From the NCBI GenBank assembly GCA_023212695.1, contig JALCCG010000052.1, forward strand, positions 1 through 64,000: a stretch of 64,000 bases of DNA, written 5' to 3'. The notes under the pieces were generated by a model. That model made no database searches. It saw only the letters and a list, made by a program, of their open reading frames with translations, and was not told the origin of the DNA. This DNA is from Sporisorium sorghi (lineage: Eukaryota > Basidiomycota > Ustilaginomycetes > Ustilaginales > Ustilaginaceae). This document shows, piece after piece, positions 10,994 to 20,313 of this stretch; the first letter of the stretch is position 1; each line of letters opens with the position of its first letter. The translations under genes and the position numbers were made by a program.

Positions 10994-13900
10994 ATGAGCT
11001 TGCCATCGGCTCTGACGGTGGTGTATCCGCCTTCGTTTCAAAACTCGTTCTGGTCACATCCCTCTTATCGTCCAGGTGCGCAGTCACTCTACGCAAAGCT
11101 ACAAGCAGGTCTCGATGAAAACGAATCGATTCTCGCCTTTGTAGCGCATCGGGCTGAGCTCGAATACAATCACGCAGAAGCATTGGCAACGCCGCCTCCT
11201 GCCCCTTCCTTTGGCGCACCCCTCTTCAAGCAGGCTGCTGGCATCCTCCATGAAGTGCTGCCCCTCGATGCTGCTGCCACCCTCGCTGGTGGTGCATCCT
11301 CTGCATCTACGCGTGGATTCAACGCCAACACCTCGGCTACCTCGCGCGCATTTCGAATGATCCAAGCAGAGACCAACACCACTCATGCCAACGCCCATGG
11401 AAAAGTCGCACGTCACTTGGAAAAAACCATCCTCGAGCCTTTTGGCAAGTGGGCCGAGGACCACAGGCAACGCATCGCCAGCAGCTGGGAGCACGTCGAT
11501 GCCACGCTCACTCGCTTCGAACGTCAAAAGGCTGAGGTGGACAAGCTCAAAAGCAGCTACGAGAACAAGTGCCGCAACGCCGACGAGGCCGAGGACGATG
11601 CGCGCTTTGCTCCCATTGAGGAGTCCGAAGTCGCTTCAAACGACGCCTCTCTGCGTCCACCTCCAGCCACCGCCTCTCTGATGCAGCGCAGGAGCGTCTC
11701 GGCAGACAGCACAAAGTCACTCGGCGACCACGAGGACGAAACGGACCCGGAGAAGCTCAAGCGTCGCGAAACGGTGCGAAAGCAGTTCGGCTTCACTCAG
11801 CGCTCCACCTCGGCCACCATCTCGCCTCCGTCCAAGCCCGACGAATTCGGCGGTGTCAAGCTGCCGCCCCTCCCCACCGAGACCGAAGGACAAGCTTTGG
11901 AATCAAGCGTAGAAATGGGCGCGCCTGCTACGAGCCTCAAGCGATCCGGCACCATTTCGGCTTTCGTCAGCTCCGCGGTCGAAAAGATGCCAGCTCCCCT
12001 CAAGGCGGCTGTCGGCGGTGTGGTGTCCGCTGAATCGCGCCATATCCGACTCCGACGCGACGCTGACAATGCTGAAAAGGTGTACGAGGAGGCGGTGCGC
12101 AACCTCGATCGAACGCGCTGCCAGGTCGAGGAGGTGCTGTTCGAGCACTACGGCCTCACTCAGCGCTGGGAGGCGGACCGCATTCGAGCCGTCCAGTCGG
12201 TGCTTGCCTCCTACAACCAGGCCGTCTCGGCGCAGGTACCTATCCTCCAGCAGTCGTCGACGCGCTCGTTCAAGATCCACCAAGGTCTCGACCCTTCGCT
12301 CGAGCTGCGTGCCTTGATCCGCCAAGCTAGGACGGGCCCCTTTCATCCCGCCATCGAGCGCTTCCAGCCTTATTATCATGACGAGATTTCGCTCGGTCGC
12401 AAAGCCGGTCCGCAGGGTGTTGCGCACGGATGGCTCATCAAGAATGGCGGCTTTGGCTTGAACTTGTCGCTCGTGGAGCGACTCGAATACCTCGATCGAC
12501 TCGAGCGTCAGCAGTCGGGCAGTGCAGCTGACTCGGTCTCGAGTGGCCCACAGCAGCTCGCTACGCTGCCACCTGTCTTGGTCGCGCTTCTGTCGGCACT
12601 GGACCGCGCCTACGCCGACACGGATCGCTGGTCTGTGCTGGTCAAAGCGCTGTCTGCACCAGTCGATGACGTAGACGACGACGCTGCTGAAGAAAGCTCT
12701 GTAGAGCCGGACGCAAAGCAGATCGGGCAGGAGAAGCGCAAAGTGTGGATCCTCGAGGTGCCCTTGCCGATCACGCATCGTTTGCGAGATGCGCTCATTG
12801 CTCATCTCAACCCTTCCTTGGCCGATCTCATCTATGGCAACGGAAAGGGCGGCGATGCTGCAGATGGCACTGCCAACCCGATCCCGGACAAGCTGCTGGA
12901 CTCGTACGATGCACCTGTTCTTGCCGCTTGCGTCAAGCTCTGGTTGCTCGAGCTCGAGCACAGTCTTATCACTGAAGATCTCTGGGATCAGATTGACTCG
13001 ATCTACCGTGCAGCCGCCGCACAGGAGCACGATGCGCTTGCTGCTGCCACACCCACTCTCGCTAGTACAGAGGAGAACAAGACGGAGGAAGGCGGCGCCA
13101 AAGCTGCACAGCCGGCGAAACGTCCCGAGATCGACGGCGCGACCAAGCAGAAGATCCAGGCCGGCGTACTGGAAGATCTGCGCGTGGTGCTCAACAAGCT
13201 GCCCAAGATCCACCTCGCGTGTCTCGACGCTCTCTTTTCGCACCTCCGCAAGCTTGTAACCGCCACGGACGCCGTCGAGTCGGATGCGGTCTACACCAAC
13301 AAGCTCGGTCTGGCACTCGGGCGTGCGCTGCTGCGTCCCAAGCGCGAGACTGGCTACACGGTAACCTCCCAGATCGGCACTCTGGTCGTGAAGGATCTGA
13401 TTCTGTTCTACGATGAAATCTTCCCAGAGTTGGTCGAGAAGAAGCTCAAGGAAGCTGCTGCTGCTCAGGCTTCGGCCAGTCCGAGCGGCAAGAGCGGATT
13501 TGCGAATGGGCAGCAGCGCCCTACGCCGATTCGTAAGCGGACTAAGCCGGTGGATCAGAGGATCTCGCGCTCGTCGATTGGAAGCGATCTGCAGCAGGGC
13601 GCCAAGAAGTTGATCGAGCAGATGGATGAGCGGGAACGAGGTTCGAGGGTGTTGGACCAGTCGCAGTCGCAGTCGCAGCCTCCTCCGCCTGTAGCCAAGT
13701 CGCCCATCGACCAAGAGGCCAGCGACAAAGCAGAGCACTCTCTGCCACCCCCCGCAATCGTAACCTCGACCAACGCCTCCACCACAGCCGCCAAAAACGC
13801 AGACGACGTCGCCGCACCCACACCTCTGACCGAACGCGTCCTGACCTCTTCCAGCACGCCGGCGCCCGCACCGCAGCGCGAAGCCGAAACCGTCTCAGTC

Positions 13901-14161
13901 GCGTCCGAGGAGAAAGAGGCAGACGACACCAGACCGCTGTCCAACGTCGCGCGGCTGTCGCGGCAGTTTAACTCTGCGAACTTGGGGTCCAGCGCGAGTG
14001 GTGCGGGGAAGCGGACGAGTCTGGGCGGCGTGAGGGGGCCCAGGCCGGCGGGCGCGAGGGCGGCGCGGCTGTCCGCCCAGGGGTCGTCGGCGTCGGCGGG
14101 TGCGTCGGAGTCGAATGCGACGGGAGGTGATGCGGCGGCGTCGGATGGGGGACAGCCGTAG
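10994..14161 (+). CDS. F-BAR and RhoGAP domain protein (Rgd2-like)
   Basis: Single-exon protein of 1055 aa. The N-terminus (FQNSFWSHPSYRPGAQSLYA, then ILAFVAHRAELEYNHAEAL) is a fungal F-BAR/FCH start. The helical domain continues to about residue 450 (KVYEEAVRNLDRTRCQVEEV), with a Ser-rich insert at 210-320. A segment with VAHGWLIKNGGFGLNL near 475 may be the DEP-like part seen in Rgd2. The RhoGAP-like part lies at about 580-830 (VPLPITHRLRDAL, then LAACVKLWLLELEHSLI, LPKIHLACLDALFSHL and LGLALGRALLRP). I do not see the usual GI[FY]RxSG arginine-finger motif. The last 200 residues are Ser/Pro/Ala-rich. Family role: membrane-curving GTPase-activating proteins for Cdc42/Rho at cortex and septum. 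Divergent from RIO1, convergent with PKC1. Confidence 0.85.
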   Translation: MSLPSALTVVYPPSFQNSFWSHPSYRPGAQSLYAKLQAGLDENESILAFVAHRAELEYNHAEALATPPPAPSFGAPLFKQAAGILHEVLPLDAAATLAGGASSASTRGFNANTSATSRAFRMIQAETNTTHANAHGKVARHLEKTILEPFGKWAEDHRQRIASSWEHVDATLTRFERQKAEVDKLKSSYENKCRNADEAEDDARFAPIEESEVASNDASLRPPPATASLMQRRSVSADSTKSLGDHEDETDPEKLKRRETVRKQFGFTQRSTSATISPPSKPDEFGGVKLPPLPTETEGQALESSVEMGAPATSLKRSGTISAFVSSAVEKMPAPLKAAVGGVVSAESRHIRLRRDADNAEKVYEEAVRNLDRTRCQVEEVLFEHYGLTQRWEADRIRAVQSVLASYNQAVSAQVPILQQSSTRSFKIHQGLDPSLELRALIRQARTGPFHPAIERFQPYYHDEISLGRKAGPQGVAHGWLIKNGGFGLNLSLVERLEYLDRLERQQSGSAADSVSSGPQQLATLPPVLVALLSALDRAYADTDRWSVLVKALSAPVDDVDDDAAEESSVEPDAKQIGQEKRKVWILEVPLPITHRLRDALIAHLNPSLADLIYGNGKGGDAADGTANPIPDKLLDSYDAPVLAACVKLWLLELEHSLITEDLWDQIDSIYRAAAAQEHDALAAATPTLASTEENKTEEGGAKAAQPAKRPEIDGATKQKIQAGVLEDLRVVLNKLPKIHLACLDALFSHLRKLVTATDAVESDAVYTNKLGLALGRALLRPKRETGYTVTSQIGTLVVKDLILFYDEIFPELVEKKLKEAAAAQASASPSGKSGFANGQQRPTPIRKRTKPVDQRISRSSIGSDLQQGAKKLIEQMDERERGSRVLDQSQSQSQPPPPVAKSPIDQEASDKAEHSLPPPAIVTSTNASTTAAKNADDVAAPTPLTERVLTSSSTPAPAPQREAETVSVASEEKEADDTRPLSNVARLSRQFNSANLGSSASGAGKRTSLGGVRGPRPAGARAARLSAQGSSASAGASESNATGGDAAASDGGQP

Positions 14162-14941
14162 AAGCGGCTCCTGCTGAAACGATGACGGTTTACGGGATCT
14201 CTTGCCGATGCGACGTGATCTTACTTCACCTTGATCTGACGATGAATGCAACAAGTGATACCTTATCCTACAATGCCGGTTTCTTCCAGAATGTGGTCCG
14301 ATGCTCCGTATCTCCTCGAACGGTCTGTGCTTGAGAATGCGGTTGGGCGTATTCGTGCTTGAGCTGTGTGTCTGTGCAGAGCGTGTGTGAGAATCGCACG
14401 CAGCGGCGAAGGCACTCTTTCGCTCGTGTCTTGTGTCGACGTCCTCGCTGTGTTGGTGACGGTGGCGTTGAGGTCACACCGCCAGCCTCCAACCGCTGTT
14501 CTCTACGGCGCCACCTTGCTCGTCGATCCATCCCCCTATGTCGTCCTCTGCGTCGTCCTCTGCGTCGTCCTCCTCGAATGCCATTCTCGCTGTCCACACG
14601 TATCGAGAGAGCACTACGTTCAAATTGGGCATCGTATTGCGCAATTTGATCCAGCTTCCGAACGTGCACCCGCAACCGATGCCAGCTGGCACTCTCGTCA
14701 ACTCACCCAGCGCACATCGACTCACTGCACCACGACTTCTCACACACGCCCACCAAGCCACCACACAAACACACACAGCAGATCAAACTCGAAACAAAAC
14801 CAAAAGCGTCGCATTGCAATGGCACCCTCCAACGGTATTCAGCGTGTGCCAACCTGATCGCAAGCAAACTCCTGCGCTATCTACGCTTTCTACGCCTCCT
14901 ACGCCTCCCACGCCTTCCCCGCCGCTGCGCAGTTCCGCACC
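14162..14941. other. Convergent intergenic region
   Basis: These 780 bases separate the ends of two convergent genes and presumably hold both 3' UTRs. There is a short CGTCGTCCTCTG tandem repeat at about 14541-14570 and an ACACA stretch near 14765. Open frames here overlap the PKC1 end in antisense and show no domain. I see nothing else. Confidence 0.5.
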
Positions 14942-16454
14942 CTACACCACATGCGGCGCGGTCCAGCTGAAGCTCTGGAACTCGGCCTGGTCTTGCGCGC
15001 TGAGCACCGAGTGCACGGGCGTCAGCGTCGGCTTTTCGCTCGTAAACTCCGTATCGAACCAACTGGTATCGCTGGGGTTCTTGAGCGTCGGGCAGAACGG
15101 CGGCGGCACCCTCTTGTTGAACATATCATCCCAGTTGATGTCGCGGAAGAACGGATGCGCCTTGATCTCCTCCGCGTCCGTAGGGCCCGACCCCAACCTG
15201 CGCGCAGGATCCCTCGTCAGCAGCTTCTCCAGAATCGACACCGAGTCCGCCGGCATATGCAGCGGATACAGCGGCTCATCCTCCAAAATCGCATCAAAGA
15301 TCTCGTCCTCATCATCACCCCTAAACGGCGCCTGCCCCAACAGCATCTCATAGATCAAAATCCCAAACGCCCACCAATCCACCGCGCGCCCATACCGTTG
15401 CTCCAACAAAATCTCCGGCGCCATAAACTCCGGCGTACCACAAAAAGTACTCGTCGTCTTACCATACCACATCTCCTCCTTACACAACCCATAGTCCGCC
15501 ACCTTGATATGCCCATCCAACGTCAGCATGATGTTGTCCAGCTTCAAATCTCGATAAATGATCCCCTGCTTGTGGAAATACTCGAGCGCCAACAGCACCT
15601 CGGCCGCGTAGAACTTGGCCCGACGCGGTGTAAACGGCTCTCGCTGAATGTGCAGCATCAAGTCACCGCCCGAAATGTACTCCATGACGAAGTACACACG
15701 CGTCGTCGTCTGGAAGCACGAGTGCAGGCCGAGCAGGAACGGATGCCTCTCGCGCGCCGCCGCGAGAAACACGCGCTTCTCCGATTTGGTCGACTCCACC
15801 TCGTCGTTCTCGATGATGAATTCCTTCTTGAGCACCTTGATCGCGTAGAGGTTGCCCGAACGCTTCTCCTCGGCAAGCATGACTTTACCAAAGTTTCCTT
15901 TACCCAGCACCGCGAGGAAGTTGAAGTCGTCCAGACCAATCTTGCGTCGCGAAGACGGCAGCATCTGCGGAGGTTGAGCAGAAGCGCCAGAGGGAACCAT
16001 AGCGCCAGCGCCGGTACCAGCGCCAACCTGCTGACCAAGGTGCGAAGGAGGCGGTGCTTGTGAAGCTAGCCTCTGCTGTTGCTGTGCTTGCTGCGCTGGA
16101 GGCATTGGCGGCGGCGGCGGCTGTTGCGGCCTGGGAACGACATTCAACGAAGAATGCGACTGCTGCATGTGGGGCAACTGCGGTGCTGGCTGCTGAGACG
16201 AAGGAGGCTGCTGCAGCTGCTGCTGCGGCGGCGGAGCGTATTCGGACGGCGGTTGAGGACGCGCGCCGTACATGCCGCCTTGCAACTGCTGCTGCTGCTG
16301 CTGCATCGGCGAGCCAGCATTCGAGGGCTGGGGCAAAGGTCGAGGAGGGCGTGACATGTCTCCCAAGCGACTGTCGGTGGACGAGGGCGACATGCCGTCA
16401 CCCATCCTGGGAGGTTGTGGACGACCGCCAAACTGGGGTCCTGCACCCGGCCTT

Positions 16455-16486
<32 letters not shown>

Positions 16487-18775
16487 TTCAACAGACTGCA
16501 TCCTCTGCGATGCGGCTGGACCATAGCCAGCGTCGCCCGCACTGGGCTTGAGCGACATTTGCTGCGTCTGCTTCTCAAGGCTCGAGTAGCGCGAGTCAGA
16601 GCTCGTCGCCGAGATCGGAGGCAGCTGCGGAGGCGGAATGCGTCCCGACGGAGCACCGGGCATACCGTTACCTCCATTCGAGTTGAAAGCACTTTGTGAC
16701 ACAGCTGGTGGCAGTTGCTGCTGTTGCTGCTGCTGCGTCTTGGCCGAAGACTTGACGCGGTTGATGGTCTCGATGTCGCTGAGAAGCTGGTTGGCCATCT
16801 CCATCGACATGCCGCAAAAGTCGGGCACCAGATGGGCGCAATCCGTGTGACAGGTAATGTCGCATTCGGAACACTTTCGGGCATTCTTGCGTCCGAGCGG
16901 CAAGATGGAGCCACAGTGGCAGCACCAGTTGGCGCTGAGGTTGGTGATGGGCTCGAATCGATGAGGGATGCGGTGGTTGATCTTGACCTCGTCTCGATCC
17001 GCTTCGGCGTTGCTCTTCGAAATACACTTGGTCACGACCTTTTGCGCACACTTCTTGTGGCAAGCATAGCGACAGTCCTCGCACTGACTGCCCGCGGCGT
17101 TGAGCAAGAACTCGCCGCACAGTGCACAACGAAGCACCTGGTAGAACTGACGCGAGGCAAACTTGTGGCCATTGATCTCGGCGACGTCCTCCTTGCGCTT
17201 GCGGAAGGCGCCCTGTCGACCGAGTCGAGCGTCATAGGGGCGCTTGCGCACGTTTTGCTTGATAAAGCTGAGGCGCAGGTAAATGGCACCCGCTGGCTCG
17301 ACGGCGAACCAGGCTTCGACGCCGTCGCTGGGCCCGTTGGGCACGGGCACACCGGCGGGCGTGTTGTAGGCGCCGTCTATGCCAGGACCCGTGGCGGTAG
17401 CGTACGGACCGCCGCTGCCTCGTGGCTGGACGCTGTCGGCGGTGACCCAGCCGTCACTGGGACCGTGACCGTGGCCATGCGACGAGGCGTCGGGCACCTG
17501 ACCAAACTTTTTCTTGCGCTGCTCCTCGACGATATCGCTGATGCGGATCCAGAGCATGCCGACGGGCACGGGATGGGCGTTGCCGATCTTGTCGTAGATG
17601 GTAACTTCGAGCTCGTTGGCATTGTCGACGGGGATCTCAAAGTCTTCCTGCCAACGCTCGTTGCGGCTGGGGTGGGTACGGGCGCGGGGCGTGTCTTCGA
17701 CCTTGATGACGACGGTGGATTCGCGCACAGATCGAGTGCCGCGTGGCACGGGCGCATGGTTAATGTCGCGTGCGCTGCGGATCGAGATTTGGAGCGTACC
17801 CGAGAGCGGCTTGCGGAGGTTCTGTTTGCGGTTCTCGACGGATTCGGGGCTGGCGTCGTCTTCCTCCTCCTCCATGACGTGGAGCTGCTTGTATCGCTTG
17901 AGCGCCTGTTGGAGGAGGACGATCTTGCTCTGAGACTCGATGCGCTTGCTCTCTGCGTCGTTGCGGCTCTTGCGATCGCCTTCGGCCTGGTAGAGCTTGG
18001 CCATCTTGTCGATGCCTTGCTTGTACTGTTTTTCGATCTGCAGCTTGAACTCGAGCTGGTGGAGCATGCGCGAGATCTTGGCCGTGGTGTGCGGGGTGTC
18101 GTCCTTGATGAGGTCGAGGTTGGTGTAGTTGCGCCTCGCGCTGGTCCCCATGCGGTGCATGGCAGGCTGCCACGTGTCGGGCCCTCCAGGACCATAGCCG
18201 GCGCCATAAGGGCCCTGATTGGCGTACTGGGCATACGAGCCGTCGGGACCGCCAGGAGCACCATTCTCTGGCGCCGAAGGGAGCGGGCGTCCGTCGTAGC
18301 GACGAGGCTGGACGGCAGGCGAAGGCGGGTTGGAGCCGAGATAGGAGGAGCTGCTGTCACCTGGGTAAGGGCGACCCCCTCCGATGCCCATGGAGGTGGT
18401 GGTGCTGGTCTTGGAGGAGGAGAAGCTTTGTCTTGGGTCGTTCGGGTTCATGCTGCCGACGGGGCTATCGGTGCGGAAGCCGGGACCACCGCTTGCGCGA
18501 CGCGATTTGAGGCTGTTGAGCGACTCTTGGAGATAGGAGATGTTTCGCTGCGCTTCTCGAATCTGGGATTCTGCCTGGCGGATGACGTCTGGATTGCTGG
18601 TGGCTGCTCGAAGAGCTTGGTTGCCCTCCATGATACGACGCTGGGTTTGGATGCGAGCATAGACCTCGGCGACCTTGGAGTCGCTTGGGTCCTGATGAGG
18701 CAAAAGCAAGGTAGATGATGGTTAGTGAGCGGTTCTTCAAGCGGTAGAGACAATCAAGGTGAAACTTACAGCCAT
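14942..18775 (-). CDS. PKC1: Protein kinase C (Pkc1)
   Basis: AGC-family kinase of the fungal cell-wall-integrity pathway, acting below Rho1 and above the MAP-kinase module (known for the family). Two exons: a first coding exon of only 6 nt (ATGGCT, 18770-18775), then 14942-18691. The 78-nt intron is GTAAGT...ATCAG. This gives MADPSDSKVAEVYARIQ and 1251 aa. Order: first HR1 at residues 1-65 and a second near 150-235; a C2-like part at about 265-430; two C1 zinc fingers at about 505-555 and 570-620 (both with HX12CX2C spacing); a Gln/Pro-rich linker with long polyQ runs; the kinase at about 920-1180 (VLGKGNFGKV, then IYRDLKLDNIML, ADYGLCKE and FCGTPEFMAPE); and an AGC tail with TLTPV turn and FQSFSW hydrophobic motifs. 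A copia element lies upstream of its promoter. Confidence 0.95.
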
Positions 18776-19583
18776 GATGAATGTATAGCGGATTGCGCTG
18801 ATGGACGCAGAGATGCGAGGATAAGCGGGAGGGTTGAACGTCTATAACGAGGTGTCTAGTCGATGAGCTTTTCAGCGGGGCTCCGAGGATGATTCGTGTC
18901 GCTGGAGGTGTCGCGTGTGGATCGGGCAGCGAGACGAGGTCAAAGCTGTATGCCAATCGATACGGTGCGTTGACTGTAATCACAAGATTGACGCGAGCTG
19001 TGATGCGCAATGATCAGCCTGATGACTAGAGGGTTGCAGGAATCGAATCAATCAGAATGTAGACTGAGATCGATGCTGGGACCAGCTGAGCAGGCGAGAG
19101 AAGCAAGAACGATGGATCGTAAAGTCGTGAGAGAGTAGAAAGACGTCAGAGAGGAGATGCGCGATCGAGTCGTGTAACAAGAGTGGACACGGCGCGATGT
19201 ATGGATCCAAGAGGTGAGAGATGGAGTGTAGAGGTGCAAAGAGAAGGTAGCGACGTCGAGCAGCAAAAAGACAGACGCGCGATCAAGCCAAGACGGAAAA
19301 GCGCAAAACGCAACTCAGCGCGGGACAATGCGGACGGACCTGCAAAATTCGCACAGCAGCACAGCAGCAGCAGACGGCGAGTCAGTCACAAAACTGGTTT
19401 TTAGGCCCCTAGCCTTGCCTGCCAGCGCCTGCAACACTCACGCTCCAACACGACACTACTGAAAATCGCAGACCGCCAAGCGGTAACCCCTTTGTGCAAG
19501 GGGTCGGACAGCAGAGCGCCGGTGAGTCTGGACACAAGATCCAAGACACTAGATAGGTTTTGGGCGACGAGCCGGGTACCCAG
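18776..19583. promoter_or_regulatory. PKC1 upstream region
   Basis: About 800 bases between the PKC1 start and the left end of the copia LTR. It should hold the PKC1 5' UTR and promoter on the minus strand. No open frame looks coding. There are GAGAG-rich patches near 19080-19260 and a CAGCAGCAG run near 19355-19372. No defined binding site was recognised. Confidence 0.45.
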
Positions 19584-20045
19584 TGTTGGAAAATCCATAG
19601 CAGATGTTTACTTTGCTCTCCGCACCGCCATGTTGTTTACTGCATCATCTACAGGATACGATGTGGCACAATCACTCATGGATATATATCTTGGTACCAC
19701 ACACTTGTATACCCTTCCGTTCTCTCAATCAAATCATTCCCAATTTTCCGTACCTTCAAGTCTGTCTTACTTCCTTTGATCCTCTCCAAGACTGCTAATG
19801 CTGTACCAATTCCGGTAATATCACTTTTGGTCCACTGCTGCCTAACACAACTGTCCCTTGTGGTTTAATGAGCCATATCTGGACTAATGTCATATTAGAT
19901 CCAGCTCTACAAGCCAGCTCGCCACTCGTGGAGACCTTAGTGAACTAGCTACTTGCTTTCCATCTCATCAACTCATGTCAAGGAACTTTTACACTTCACA
20001 ACTGATCACCTCAGTTGCTCCATAGGCATCCCTCAGTTTCCAATA
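19584..20045 (+). repeat. 5' LTR of the copia element
   Basis: About 462 bases. It starts TGTTGGAAA and ends TTTCCAATA, an imperfect inverted pair in which the expected terminal CA has become TA. The end lies directly against the primer-binding site. A TATATATC stretch near 19684 could be its TATA box. The base set before it is CCCAG. No partner LTR is present in the window, so the ends rest on the termini and the primer site only. Confidence 0.7.
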
Positions 20046-20056
20046 GGTTATGAGCC
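20046..20056 (+). promoter_or_regulatory. Primer-binding site matching the initiator tRNA-Met anticodon arm
   Basis: GGTTATGAGCC is the reverse complement of GGCTCATAACC, the anticodon stem-loop of fungal initiator tRNA-Met. It is not a match to the tRNA 3' end. Half-tRNA priming of this kind is known for Drosophila copia and yeast Ty5. Confidence 0.7.
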
Positions 20057-20313
20057 TGACAGCAAACCAACTTGGTACCAACCGCTGTTACAACACACGC
20101 GCTCTCGCTAGAGAATCATCAACTTCGATTCCAGACTACGGAACCTTACTCTCTCTTCCTACCCGGACTCGATGATCAAGAGCTCCGAGGTCTTCATCAT
20201 CTCCCACAACCGCTACGAGCGAACAAACCATCCCAGTATCCCAAGAGCGTGAGCCACCTTCATTCTTCTCTTCCCCTGCACCGCCCACTCAAGATTCGTG
20301 GCGATATCGCAGA

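Noticed and set aside
16715..18718. A 667-codon plus-strand open frame
   Set aside because: It is antisense to PKC1, whose domains are unmistakable. It arises from GC-rich codon bias on the other strand.
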